In this document: one piece after another, positions 22,818-34,912 of the stretch
Numbering within the stretch: the stretch's first letter is position 1
Layout: each line of letters starts with the position of its first letter
Assembly: GCF_963676685.1 (NCBI RefSeq)
Contig: NC_092346.1
Coordinates: forward strand, 50,001,062 to 50,065,061
Reading direction: 5' to 3'
DNA length: 64,000 bases
DNA from: Mytilus edulis
Taxonomy: Eukaryota; Mollusca; Bivalvia; Mytilida; Mytilidae
Notes under the pieces: generated by a model
Told to the model about the DNA's origin: nothing
The model's input: the letters and a program-made list of their open reading frames with translations, nothing else
Databases searched by the model: none
Translations under genes and position numbers: made by a program

Positions 22818-25800
22818 GTAAGAATAAATAAAAATTTTGAGTGAGACATGACACCACTGGCACTGCAGTACTATATAACTGAGACACCGGTAATCTCCAC
22901 ACCCATTTTTAATGTTGTATAAGGTCTAAAATTTTGAGATTTACTTTTAGTCGAGTAGCAAGTATCAAGTTGCAAAAAGCGAGTATCAAGTTATGAAAGG
23001 TGAGTATCGAGTTATAAAAAGTGAGTAGCGAGTAACAAAAAGCGAGTATCGAGTTATAAAAAGTGAGGAGCAAGTATCAAAAAGTGAGTAGCGAGTTATA
23101 AAAAGCGAGTATCGAGTTATAAAAGTGAGTAGCGAGTAACAAAAAGCAAGTATCGAGTTATAAAAAGTGAGTATCGAGTTATAAAAAGTGAGTAGCGAGT
23201 AACAAAAAGCGAGTAGCGAGTTATAAAAAGTGAGTAGCGAGTAACAAAAAGCGAGTATCGAGTTATAAAAAGTGAGTATCGAGTAACAAAAGCTACCATT
23301 TATATTTTTGGTTTTTCAACGAATGATCATCTCATGGTTTGTTTCCCTTTTCATTACTTACTAATTCTGAAGGCTTTCAATACAATTTGATACCTTGCTA
23401 TTTTATATGAATTCATTGCAAAGGATAGTCGTTTTACTTTATTTATAAATTACTCTAAATTAGGATAAATGTTTTTATTTCGTCATCTAACCTGATTATT
23501 TGTTTATAGTTTGCTTAGTATCGACCCGATGAGTTAAAACTTAAAAGCTGTTCTCTTCAGAGTTTTACTTGGTTGTTCTTATGTTGTGCTGTACCGGTAA
23601 TGCCACTGTCCTATGTTAGAGGAAAGGGACAGATCCTGCACATACTTTTAACCTCCCTAAATATATATACGGTTTCCTAACTTACCTGTTCCAAGTAAGA
23701 AATCTATGATTTTTGTTGTCTCTTGTTACTGTAATTCATATATACATGTTTTAACATTGATGATTTCGTATTTAAATCTGGGTGTTGTTTAATCTCATCT
23801 GAATTGTTTTACATGTGAAGTTGGGGGATTACAGCTTACTTTGCGGCACAAGCCAATGCTCCATGTTGAAGGCTGTACCGTGACCTATAATTGCTTACAT
23901 TGAAGAGATTTTGTCATGGATGGAGATATGTCTCATTGGCAACCAAAGAGGGGAGCAAGGGGTTTAACTGTTATGCTGTTATGGGCCAAATTGATTCTTT
24001 GTTATCTGTTATTCTGAAAATATATTTGCTGTTAGCTGTTATTGTCTTGTTCATTGTTAGCTGTTATTGGACTATTAGGGTTTTTGTTATCTGTTTTTGT
24101 GATAATATATTTGCTGTTAACTGTTATTGAAAATTGGAATGTTAGCATTTTTTTTTTTTGACAGCCCATATTTGGTAGAAATTGAAGACTGTTGAACATT
24201 GGGGTCTACCACTAGTAATATTGTGGTCCCGTATTCGGTGAAGGATTTCATTAACATATATACCCATCACAGATCAACACATAAACATATTAATATCAGT
24301 GAGGTCAAAGGACAATTCCAGTATAATTCATGATGATTATCCTTTGTAATAAAATTCATCTTTTATGAACGTGTAGCTTGTTGTTCGGTGTGAACCAAGG
24401 CTCCGTGTTGAAGGCTGTTTTTTTTTACCTACAATGATTTACCTCTATAAATTGTTACTTGGATGGCGAGTCTGTCTCATTGCACTCATATACCACATTT
24501 TCCTATATCTATGTATTTAGAATCAATTTTCTTTGTCTGGGGATAATGTTCCTTGTTTCCCGTACGTACATATTAAATTCGAGCATTTCTTTATATGACA
24601 AAAAGGAAAATATATGACCAGGGATATCTGATGAGGATCTCAATTAAGAACTACATGTAGGTCCTTACTACCAATATTAATATGCATTTTTTAACAAAAC
24701 TAATACAGATATAGTGTATGTTTTCTGGATTATTGCTTAACGTTTTGATAAATATTCCCATAATTAGCTAATTTGTAAATTTATTCATAAAAATACAAAG
24801 TGTAATTATGAAAAATCTTTTATTCAAACACCAATATACAAATTGAAATTATAGCCTCAGTCCTCCCCGGAGTTATGTTGTTTCGTTTTCCAATACAAAG
24901 CACTAGCATGTCAAGAAGAATACTAATTAGACTTGTATTATTTTTAATTTTTGTTTCTTGTGTACAATTAGGAGTTGAGTATGGTGTTCATTAGCAATGA
25001 ACTAGTTCATGTAGTATAGATATTTGTTTATGGGCCAGCTGAAGGACGCCTCCTGGTCTGGGAATTTCGCTCTGCATTGAAGACCTGTTTGTGACCTTCT
25101 GCTGTTGTCTGTTCTTTGGTCGGGTTGTTGTCTCTTTGACACATTCCCCATTTCCATTCTCAATTTTAATTCATCTCCAAACAAGCGTTATGGTATGGTT
25201 ATAAAAGTATTCTTTCACAATGGAACAAGTAATGAAATTCATCACCTATATCATTACTAGAGCAAAAATTACAGTCATAGGTTTTGAATCCAAAAATTAC
25301 TATTTAAAGTTCCAATTGAGGATAACATATTATAAACTTTGTCATAAGTTTACAAATTCAAAATTTAATTTGAAAAGTAAAATTCTTTCCTTGTATCTAT
25401 TTTCAGTTCCTTAATTGTAAAGAAAAGGTGTATCTTACAGATAGGTTTTCACTATATTTTCATTATTTTTTTATACTAATTGGAAATTTCAAGCTGACGT
25501 ACTATTTTAATAAAGATGTCTCTGTTTATAGTTTAATATAGACACATGATCATCTAGGGGTAAGGTAGTTGGCTGTGACACAACGAAATGGGCGTAAGCA
25601 AACTTAAACACACATGGGGGTCTTGCACAGTCGTACTGCATTTATAAGAATGATATGTATTTTAGTATATTACTTTAACATTAGTTCTTTCAAAATGGCA
25701 AACAAAATGTATCAATTTAAATTAATGAATTAAAATGAATATCCTTTGCAATGAACTATGATGTGCTGATATAAAAATGATAAGTACCTTTTGTTACTCG

Positions 25801-28800
25801 CTACTCACTTTTTATAACTCGATACTCACTTTTTATAACTCGATACTCGCTTTTTGTTACTCGCTACTCACTTTTTATAACTCGATACTCGGTTTTTGTT
25901 ACTCGCTACTCACTTTTTATAACTCGCTACTCACTTTTTGTTACTCGCTACTCACTGTTTATAACTCGCTACTCACTTTTTATAACTCGCTACTCACTTT
26001 TTGTTACTCGCTACTCACTTTTTATAACTCGATACTCACTTTTTATAACTCGCTACTCACTTTTTGTTACTCGCTACTCGCTTTTTGTAACTCGATACTC
26101 ACTTTTTATAGCTCGATACTCACTTTTTGTTACTCGATACTTGATACTCGACAAAAAGAAATCCTCTAAAATTTTACCAGAGACATATTTTATCTGTTTT
26201 TACATGTAGCAAGGATTTGTATATTTTATTTTATTATAAATATTATTGGATACAACCTTGACTAGTATAATATTTTATGACAACTGATTTTTTTTTTTAA
26301 TCTTATTATTTTTCTCATACTGTATACATGTAGGTTCTTGTGGACAGGACATTTTTTTTAGCCCTTCTTTTTTCTGAAATTAATTATTTTTGAGTAAATA
26401 AATCACTATATTGTCTGAACATAAATATACTAGAAATGTTCCATGGAAAATGGAAAACAAAGCATGAGAAATAAATATTAGGAAAAAAGTACTAGATGCT
26501 ATTACAGCCATTTTTGGAGATCATGCATTCATTATCAATGGACATGTCAGAAGACCCTGTGGTAACCTTTTAGCATCCGCTATTTGTATATCCGATTAAA
26601 AGTTTGATTTGTATATTAAATGGCACTCATTTCCCCTGCAATAGATTTGTTTTGCATTGATTGTTCTTATTCAATTATTTTACAATATATCTTTGTTTAT
26701 AAAATACAAGTGAAACATAATACATGTACTTGTATCATGTGTAGTGATCGAAGTACTGATAATTTATAACCCTTAACTTAAGAATGAATACCCTAACTTA
26801 AAAATGAATACCCTAACTTAAGAATGAATACCCTTAACTTAAGAATGAATACCCTAACTTAAGAATGAATACTCTTAACTTAAGAATGAATACCCTAACT
26901 TAAGAATGAATACCCTAACTTAAGAATGAATACCCTAGCCACCACCCTTTTTTCAAGTGCAAAATTTTATATTAGGCCACACCAATTTAATTTCTTGTTC
27001 TACGGATTTTTGGACTCCAAAATTTGGGGCGAACGAGCGATTTGACAATTTTGATAAAAAAATATTTAATTTGCAAATTTTTTAGGCGAAGCTTGAAAAG
27101 TAAAGGCGAGCGATTATAATTTTTTTTGTAAACATAAAATAGTAGGTTTTGACAATATTAAAACTTGATTTATCACTTGTACTTTGACATTTCTTTAATT
27201 TCTGAAGTATTTTTTCCCTGTTCACCAAGAAATAATTAAATCTGGTCTATGTATGTGTGACTGAAAATGAGACAATTCTCCATCCAAGTCATAATCAGTT
27301 TGGGGGCAACTCCTTAATGTTATAAATATCCCTTTTACATGTTTTATGAGGGATCAATATAAGTTATAATATATTTGTTTGTACAAAAGGGCTCATATTT
27401 TCTCAAAGAACTATATATCTAAAAAAATTATCTATCTGTTATTAAATGGTCAAAACATGTCCAAGAATTTTGTAATATTCCTGGACTTTAACCATGTTAC
27501 AAATGTAACACATTTATTTTTAACAGTTTAATATTATTCAAAATAATCCTCTTTTAGAAAAAGTTGTTTAAAATATGATGTAACTCTCCTCTTTTTCAGT
27601 TCAAAATTCTAAGTTTTCAAAGGTTTTGTAGAGAAGAACTATACAAATCCTTGGTATTTCTATTTTCTTTTCTACATCAGTAAAATGACCCCTTGTCTGA
27701 GGGAGGGTTGTTCTCAACCTGATAATAACAAACAAAGGTCAAAGTACGGCCTTTTACACAGGGCTTTGATACAGACCAAACAGCAAGCTATAAAGGACCC
27801 CAAAATTATTAGCGTACACAATTCGAAACAGGAAAACCAACGATCTAATTTATGTATCCAAACACGAAAATACCAATGAACAACATCAACAAACATAACT
27901 GCTGAACGACAGGCCCCAGAATCAATTAGGACAGGTGCATAAACATGCAGCGGCTATGGATAGTTTTGTTTCGCCAGCATACAATATAATTGCAGTTGAA
28001 GGCAAATCCTTCAGAAGTTCTTTGTACTTTATTCTAACAACGTACATTTTTTCATAGGGAATATAAGTAAGGGGGAAAGAAACCAATATTTTGTTCTTTA
28101 CAGGTATTTATGCTGCTATTAATTTATATCGCAGCACTCCCACTTTGGACAAATAGGTTTTATGCTGAAACAAATATTTAAAAACAAATGTTGATATCTT
28201 TTTATAATATTTACAAAAAAAAACCGGTGCGGGAAATGGACATGATTACATTTGCGGAGGTGGGAAGCGGGAATATAAAAAAAAAATTTTAAATTCTGTT
28301 TTGAAAAAAATAGGTGCAGGCGGGTCCGTCGAACAAGGAATCAAATTGGTGTGGCCTTAATATGAAGTGTAATATTAAATATTTTTAAAACTGCGAATTA
28401 TTAGGATTTTTTTTTTCTTTAAATTTTCATCTATTGACAGAATATTTAACTTTTATTTGCTATTTAAAAGCCAAGTTGTACATTGCACTTTGAATTAACA
28501 TCACTTAAAGGGACACTAGCTGTCAAATTCATGGTCACCGATTTGACTCAAATTCTCATATTTGATTTTTAACAATGTAAAACATTTATCCAAACTATCA
28601 AAAGTCTAAAATAAACAATTTACAGAGCATGGGGTAGTCGATAATATATAGCTTCGTTTCGTGTGTATTTTAATCCAGATGCCATCTAATTAACTATGGA
28701 TTTGACCTCAGATGACCATATAAACGATGTAAACATAAATAAAGATATGAATATATATTAAACCAACACGTGCAATTGGATTTTTATAGGTCTGTTTGAT

Positions 28801-31800
28801 TTTATTTATAGATTAAAAATAGATGTTTCTCATTGTTTTTAACCGTATAAGAATGATTTTATGTGCATCGAATTAGTAATCAAATGATTTACCGTAGTTT
28901 CACATTCATTGTTGACATTCTTTTTCTTAAATAACCAGTACACGTACAATGCATGCATTGTCAATCTCTAGCTAGGGGTTAAATTGAAGTTCATATGAAT
29001 ACGGATTTAAAGAGGTCGACTCATTCACTTGCAAGTGAATTACTAATTATCAATGTTTCTTAGCGTTATTTGACAAAATTGAACCTTTTTGGCTGCAAAA
29101 AGCGAATTGTTATTTCACTATTTCACTTTAATTATTGATTGAACAGAAAAAAAAATCAAACTTTAGATTTTTTATATCTCATAGCTAGTGCCCCTTTAAC
29201 TAAATCCCATGTCACTTAAATCTATGGATTGATAAGTGATTCATATCAATAAAGACAGTATGCCCCATTAATCATCAATTTATTTTATGTGTTGTTTATT
29301 GAGTTTTATATAGTGGCTGGGATTAGGGAGCTACCATTTGATTTTTATGGGGGGGCTAGGATGAAAAATTTTGTCCTGCCTTTTTTTTTTTAGCTGTAAT
29401 CTCTGTCCTGCCTTTTTATTTTTCACTCTGTTCGGTCCATCTTTTTTTTTTTAGTTTATCCTGACTTTTTTTACCTAAATTGTCGTCCTGACTTTTTTTT
29501 TGTAAGTGTCTCATCCTGCCTTTTTTTTTACTCAAAACTCCTGTCCTGCCTATTTTTTCCAAATTTCATCCTAGCCCCCCCCCCCCCCCCCCCCCCCCCC
29601 CCCCATAAAAATCAAATGGTAGCTCCCTTAGTTCTAGATACTGAATTGGTAAATTATGTTTTATTAAAATGAATTAACTTTTCTATTCTTGATTTATTTG
29701 ATTGGGTCCTTTCTACATTTAAATGACCATTAGATTTATGAACTTTAAATTAGGTGTAGAAGATTTATGTAATATGTTTAATACATAATTGTTATGAAAT
29801 TTCTAAACTAAAACATTTGTCGTGGATATATAATAGGGTTTACAGAAAAGAAAAGAAAAACAGAGAAAGAATATAAAAAATGGAGTTTAATATGATGCAA
29901 AAGTGTAAAGAAAAGCTGTTAAAAAAGAACTATATGTGCAATATTGACAAAAAATATGATGAATAGAATAATAAAGATATCATTATTAAATTACATGAAT
30001 ATTTTTAATAATAGTACAATGCATACAATCATTTTATAAGCATTTTACAGAATTGGTAATATTTGCAATGATTAAGAAAGATGTATGAGGAATTTAATGA
30101 AAGTAGAAACCAAGAACCTCCTATCCCTACCCTCATGTGTATTGCATGAATACATGTATATCACAGAGAAATGAACATCAGTGTTTACATTGGTATTGAA
30201 TGTAGTCCCAGCAACATGGTCTATCATAGTGTTAACAAAAGAAAGAAATTCAATACAACTAAATTGAATTTTTAATTGCAAGTATTTGTAGATATGCAAA
30301 TCCTTAAGAACTATTCCACAATCATATTGATTATGAAGACATGAATATTTTGCCAACACAGTTGAGTACCGCTGTCCAAAAATAAAATTGGGCCCTATTT
30401 CACAAAATATACACAGTGACAATAGACTCTGAAATTATTATAAAGAAGCTAAAGTTGGTTGGCTGTTTATGTATAAATATACCAACTTCAAATGTTTCAT
30501 TTTAGAATGAACAAAAGATGAATAGTTGTAAATTGAAATCCCACAAAAGACATTTTTCTTGTATTGTCAGAGGTGTTTTCAATTTCATACATACATTGTG
30601 TAATGGCCTGCACAAACTTGCTAACCTAGTACATGTGTACACTCATGACTGAATTTAAATATGTCGTCATTTATGATATGTATCTGTGTAGACTGTATCT
30701 AGATCAAACCTGCATGTCAATATTGTAATGCGTGTTTTACAAATAGTGCTTAATCTTTGATTGAATGGATAAAGTTTTTAAAGGTATCACGAAGTACATT
30801 GTAATAAATGTATAAAAGTTTTAAATAGATTAATTTAACGTTAACACATTCATGCCGCCTTATTATTTTGTGTTACTGTGTTCTTCCACCGAAATAATTC
30901 TTCATATATATTATATTATAAGAAGACGTGGTATAATTGCCAGTGAGACAACTACATGTATGTTGCAGCTGTATTGATTGATGAAAGTAACTGATTCAGA
31001 TCAAGGATTTTGAAAAAAGGGGTTCCTGGCAAGACACAAATGTTAGGAGTGACATGTATAGTTTATAAAATTACCCTATACCAGTACGTATGAACATTGA
31101 TGCTCCTTTGTGGGGGTGGGGGCTTTATCTATCTCTGAATAACAACAAGTAGATCATTTAAAACACAAAATACCATAAAACAGGCTATTATTTGAACTTG
31201 GAATTATTTTTAATTATGGAATTTGCATAATTTCTTGTGTTTAATTTTTTTTTATAAATTCCATGTTTATTTTGTATTATGATCTTTTGAGCGGTTAATA
31301 ACACTTTCCATACAATGTTTTTTGGTTAGATAGTGTTGTGCGCGGCACAGTACATTCTATTGAAAATATATTATTTTCTTTGTAATAGAAAGTGTTGTGC
31401 GCAGCACAGAACATTTCAGTACAGAATAATCATGGAATTTATTAAAAATTTCAATAACAAGAAATCAAGCAAATTCCATAGTTAAAAATAATTCCAAGTT
31501 CAAATAATAGACTGTTATAAGTACATGTGATGATAAATGTACATGTTAATGTGAAGTATACCTAAAGATAGCTACAATGTACTGAACAACCATTTTTATC
31601 TAACAAAAAAAAATCTAGATGAAAACATAGTCTTCAGATTATGTATTTATAATTGTTTTTAATATGACTAGCTTAAACACCATAAGATTGACCTGAATAG
31701 ACAAAACATTCACTCACTCAGGATTAAAAAAACCCTGAGATTACCGGTACTACAAACTAGGGATAAACACACAGAAAAATGTGGCATAATAACAACTTTC

Positions 31801-34800
31801 AAAATCAATATACAATATATGATCTTTATTCTAAGTATCATTCAACAGCATGGATTATTCCTTATACACTTTTTTACTTACCCTAATAATTCATTCATTA
31901 TATACACTGCTCTTAGATGGCTCTTGCAAGTAGGAGAGATCAATTTAAAAATGGAAAGACTATTATTCTGGTACTTTTTTACTTGCTAAGTGTTTTTTTT
32001 ATTATTTACATTATTATAAACTGATTTCCTGTTATGATGATTTTTTCAATTATTTTTTTCCAGCTAAATATCCAGAAGTAAAAAAGCTGATGGGACATGA
32101 ACCTAGAACAAAATACATTGTGGCAGCTGTGGTGTTATTCCAGATTCTCAGTTTATATTTGATAAAAGATGCATCGTGGGTAACAGTGGTCATATTAGCA
32201 TACTGTCTTGGTGGGACAATAAATCACTCATTAACTCTTGCTATTCATGAAATATCACACAATTTAGCATTTGGTCATAGCTATCCTTTGGCCAACCGAA
32301 TTTTAGGATATATTGCCAATTTGCCACTAGGAGTGCCAATGTCTGTTTCCTTCAAGAAATATCATCTTGAGCATCATCGTTACCAAGGTGACGTGGAAAG
32401 AGATGTAGATATTCCAACAGAAATAGAAGGAAGATTTTTCACTCGTACATGGTCAAAATTTGTATATTGTTTACTAATGCCATACTTCTACACTATTCGA
32501 CCACTGTTTGTACGACCAAAACCTCTCACAGGTTTAGAACTTATAAACATAGTAATCCAAGTAGCATTTGACATTTGTATATATAACTTTTGGGGTATTA
32601 AACCTGTATTTTACATGATAGCAGGAACCCTTATGGGAACTGGATTACACCCATTGTCTGGACATTTTATAGCAGAGCACTACATGTTCATCAAAGGCTG
32701 TGAGACTTATTCATATTATGGACCTTTGAACTACCTAACCTTCAATGTAGGCTATCACAACGAACACCATGACTTCCCATATATACCAGGATCAAGACTT
32801 TATAAGGTTGGTACATAATCAGTTACTAATTATTTTTTGCTCTCAAAAATTTGAGTAAGTAAATACATACATGGTCAAGAACTTGCATACTAGAAATTTT
32901 CTACACAAGATGGAGCAGTTTTTTTCTTTTGTCTATAAAATAGCAGAATTTGCTTTTATTTTTTCAAGTTTGATTGTTGTTATTTTTCAGGAAATGTTGA
33001 CTTCTTTTTACTATCAGTTTTGACTATTGACAACAGCCATATCATAGAAAAAGCTGAATTTTGCACAAGAAGGGCAAACAATACCACTGTCCAGAGTGTA
33101 ATTCAAACTCATAGATCAAAATTAAACTGACAACAACATGGCTACAAGAGAAATAAACAAACAATAGTATGCAAAACACAACGTAGAAAAATAAAGACTA
33201 AGCAACAGTCTGTTTATTGTTTAACATAATATGTTAAAATCCGAAGGCAATATTTTCGTACAGTAATATCAGTTTAATATTGTTTTTGATATTGTAGAAA
33301 ATCTATTTTAGTATTTATTTTGCACTAGTTATTTGCACAGAAAACAATTCCAAATCTTTACTCATACATCTGCTTGGATATGAAAATTACAAAACAAAAA
33401 GTAATGTGACTGGTGTTAGGCTAAATGGCATGTACCCAAAACAGTGAGAATGTGGAATGAAAACTGATATATATATATACATGTGTAGTGTAAAACACTC
33501 AAGGTTATTTAAGCCTTAAACATGTTAAAGGGATTATGTTTTACTTTCAAACATTTTATAATCACTAATTGTAAAGTGTCAGGAAAAAACCCCAGATCAA
33601 TCACTAAATACAATGTGCATATATAATAATAAATATTTATTCTATTATAATACTGGCATGTACATTTATGAATTTCTATCTTTGATACAAACAAAATTAT
33701 GTCACTGCTAATAAGCAGTTCATCAAACACCCTAGAGAGTATGTATAATAGATTATCAGATTGATATGCTAGTCATTATAAAGTAATATTGTATATATCA
33801 ATTAAGGTCATTGAAAAATGGATGAAGTTACTTTAAGAAGCACTGGTATAACTGATTTTTTTTAATTTCTGGACTTGTTCTTGAATTTCTGTTTTATGGA
33901 CATGTGTTGGAGTTTGGATATTTCTGGTGTATATAGATTTAAGAAGATGTGGTATTAGTACCTATAAGACAACCCTCCAAGTCACAGTTTGTAAAAAGCA
34001 AACCATTTTATGTCAAAGTACAACCTTCAATAGTTTTTACCAGACAAATCCTAATAAGATTCTTCCTTTCAGAAATTTTAAAGGAAAAAAGATATATTTT
34101 AAAACTGTTATTCACATTATTCAAGTGTTTGGATAGATTTTAAAGTGACAAGATTATAATATTTTGAAGGATTTAATGGTCAATATTTAAATCAATATTT
34201 TTGACTTTAGATAAAGTATGATTGGATGGTAATCCTTCTGAATATGAACAAATATTTGAATTTTTGAATTATGTTTTGGTTCTTTATTTGTTTATACTTG
34301 TAAAATTAAATCTATACTGTATACATGTACAAGTAACACTCTGGTTGTCTAATCAAACAAGTTTATAAAGTTACCCCTTTGACCAGAGAATACTTACATT
34401 AGTAGAGAGATGAACTTGAAATTAAAATCCATAGGTGCTATCAAAGCTGTACAAGAAGAAGGTGACCTGAAAGCATAGTTTTTTGCTTAATATTGTTGAC
34501 CTTTACTGTTGGGTGACTGTAACTATGCTAGGGTCGTTCTACATTCTGTTCATTTAAAAGTTGAATGAACCAGGAAGTATTTACTTTGATAATTTTTAAG
34601 TAAATTTTTACTATGCAAATTACCTTTTCAGTAGAGTTTAAACAAAAAAACTAAAAAAGTACATGCTCATATATCAAAGTCAATAATATCTTATTTACAT
34701 AGCAAATATCTTAATTTCAGGTGAAAGAGATTGCTCCAGAGTATTATGATAATTTACCCCAGCATTCATCTTGGTGTAGAGTGATCTTCAACTTTATAAC

Positions 34801-34912
34801 TGATCCTTCCATAGGACCATTTTCTCGAATCCGTAGAAGAATGAAAACTGACTATGAGGAGAAACATATAAAAGATGTCCAAACACCAAATGGAAAGACA
34901 CATGCCGATTAG
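22736..34912 (+). CDS. DEGS1: sphingolipid delta(4)-desaturase DEGS1 (whole gene)
   Basis: Membrane fatty-acid-desaturase-family enzyme of the endoplasmic reticulum that converts dihydroceramide to ceramide by introducing the delta4 double bond. Coding exons 22736-22817, 32064-32806 and 34721-34912 join in frame to 338 residues (human about 323). Residue 2 is glycine in MGAQVSQ, matching the family's N-myristoylation signal; [16 protein letters not shown] follows as in vertebrate DEGS1. The three di-iron histidine boxes are intact at the same positions as in the human enzyme: HEISH 89-93, HLEHH 128-132, HNEHH 259-263. Several hydrophobic segments lie between them. Intron 1 is 9.2 kb and full of transposons; intron 2 is 1.9 kb. 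The C-terminal tail ([12 protein letters not shown]) is longer than in vertebrates. Head to head with YY1. Confidence 0.98.
22953..23291 (+). repeat. 21-bp minisatellite (left arm)
   Basis: About 15 units alternating GAGTAGCGAGTAACAAAAAGC and GAGTATCGAGTTATAAAAAGT. Open frames through it on the minus strand are repeat artefacts. Confidence 0.95.
23800..25180 (-). repeat. three dispersed mussel repeats inside the Foldback-like element
   Basis: 23800-23960 and 24370-24510 are minus-strand fragments of the GTGGTATAAGTGCCAATGAG family (for example GGCTCCGTGTTGAAGGCTG, GGATGGCGAGTCTGTCTCAT). 25010-25180 (GGGCCAGCTGAAGGACGCCT, CGGGTTGTTGTCTCTTTGAC) is the inverse of the repeat at 46937-47075. Between 23960 and 24150 a short GTTATCTGTTATT-type simple repeat occurs. 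Confidence 0.7.
25788..26155 (-). repeat. 21-bp minisatellite (right arm, inverted)
   Basis: Reverse complement of the left arm's unit (TTTTTGTTACTCGCTACTCAC), about 17 units. The 130-residue open frame through it is an artefact. Confidence 0.95.
26762..26937. repeat. 20-bp minisatellite CCCTAACTTAAGAATGAATA
   Basis: Eight to nine near-identical units in tandem with occasional extra T. Superficially telomere-like (CCCTAA) but the unit is 20 bp. Confidence 0.9.
26975..28356. mobile_element. PIF/Harbinger-like element (1.38 kb), TTA target duplication
   Basis: GGCCACACCAATTTAATTTC...TTGTTCTACGGA at the left and the inverse of TCCGTCGAACAAGG..AAATTGGTGTGGCC at the right form about 33-bp inverted repeats, flanked by TTA (26972-26974, 28357-28359). 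Similar end structure to the element at 18008-19688. Contains a fragment of the GTGGTATAAGTGCCAATGAG family (27690-27960). In DEGS1 intron 1. Confidence 0.75.
28509..29195 (+). mobile_element. TTAA-flanked MITE, copy 2 (687 bp)
   Basis: Same element as 14628-15311: AGGGACACTAGCT and AGCTAGTGCCCCT ends, TTAA flanks at 28505-28508 and 29196-29199, and matching interior (GACCTCAGATGACCATATAA, CAATGCATGCATTGTCAATC). In DEGS1 intron 1. Confidence 0.85.
29326..29627. mobile_element. GGGAGCTACC MITE with poly-C tract, TTA target duplication
   Basis: GGGAGCTACCATTTGATTTT...GGGGGCTAGGATGAAA and its inverse at the right end form about 45-bp inverted repeats, flanked by TTA (29323-29325, 29628-29630). 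The interior is a degenerate array of TCCTGCCTTTTTTT-type units. A C run of more than 30 bases lies in the right arm (about 29574-29604), opposite a much shorter G run in the left arm. Confidence 0.8.
29628..31184. other. DEGS1 intron 1, unassigned
   Basis: AT-rich; a GTGGTATAATTGCCAGTGAG fragment at 30919-30957 is the only repeat recognised. Confidence 0.4.
31185..31510. mobile_element. 326-bp MITE-like palindrome
   Basis: CTATTATTTGAACTTGGAAT...TAATTATGGAATTTGC at the left is the inverse of the right end (GCAAATTCCATAGTTA...AAGTTCAAATAATAG), arms about 55 bp. The centre carries two direct copies of AGTGTTGTGCGC.GCACAG. In DEGS1 intron 1, 550 bp before exon 2. Confidence 0.8.
32064..32806 (+). 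CDS. DEGS1: DEGS1 coding exon 2 (catalytic core)
   Basis: 743 nt, acceptor TTTTTTTCCAG|CTAAAT, donor TATAAG|GTTGGT. Contains all three histidine boxes and the membrane-spanning core. Reading through the donor would give a false stop three codons later (32816). Confidence 0.97.
33939..34030 (+). repeat. fragment of GTGGTATAAGTGCCAATGAG family
   Basis: AAGAAGATGTGGTATTAGTA, CTATAAGACAACCCTCCAAG and AAACCATTTTATGTCAAAG match the fuller copy at 13130. Confidence 0.7.
34721..34912 (+). CDS. DEGS1: DEGS1 coding exon 3
   Basis: 192 nt, acceptor TTAATTTCAG|GTGAAA; encodes [18 protein letters not shown], conserved with vertebrates (EYYDNLP), and ends TAG at 34910-34912. Confidence 0.96.
   Translation: MKEIAPEYYDNLPQHSSWCRVIFNFITDPSIGPFSRIRRRMKTDYEEKHIKDVQTPNGKTHAD

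Larger units (their letters stand above)
22936..26166. mobile_element. Foldback-like element with minisatellite inverted arms, 9-bp target duplication
   Basis: Flanked by the exact 9-bp direct repeat TAAAATTTT (22927-22935 and 26167-26175). The ends GAGATTTACTTTTAGTCGAG and the inverse of CTCGACAAAAAGAAATCCTC are terminal inverted repeats. They run straight into arrays of a 21-bp unit (GAGTAGCGAGTAACAAAAAGC and variants) at 22953-23291, and its reverse complement at 25788-26155. The 2.5-kb centre holds other mussel repeats and no transposase. A 9-bp duplication with tandem-repeat-filled inverted arms is the architecture of Drosophila FB elements (Mutator-related). It starts 119 bp after DEGS1 exon 1. 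Confidence 0.85.

Noticed and set aside
22953..26155. CRISPR-like arrays
   Set aside because: Units are contiguous 21-bp tandem repeats without unique spacers, in a eukaryotic intron.
25777..26169. 130-residue plus-strand open frame
   Set aside because: Entirely minisatellite sequence.
26762..26937. Interstitial telomeric repeat
   Set aside because: The CCCTAA string is part of a 20-bp unit; no TTAGGG/CCCTAA hexamer array.
32090..32818. DEGS1 as a single 242-residue exon gene
   Set aside because: Homology and splice sites add exon 1 (22736-22817) and exon 3 (34721-34912); the last residues of this frame are intronic.
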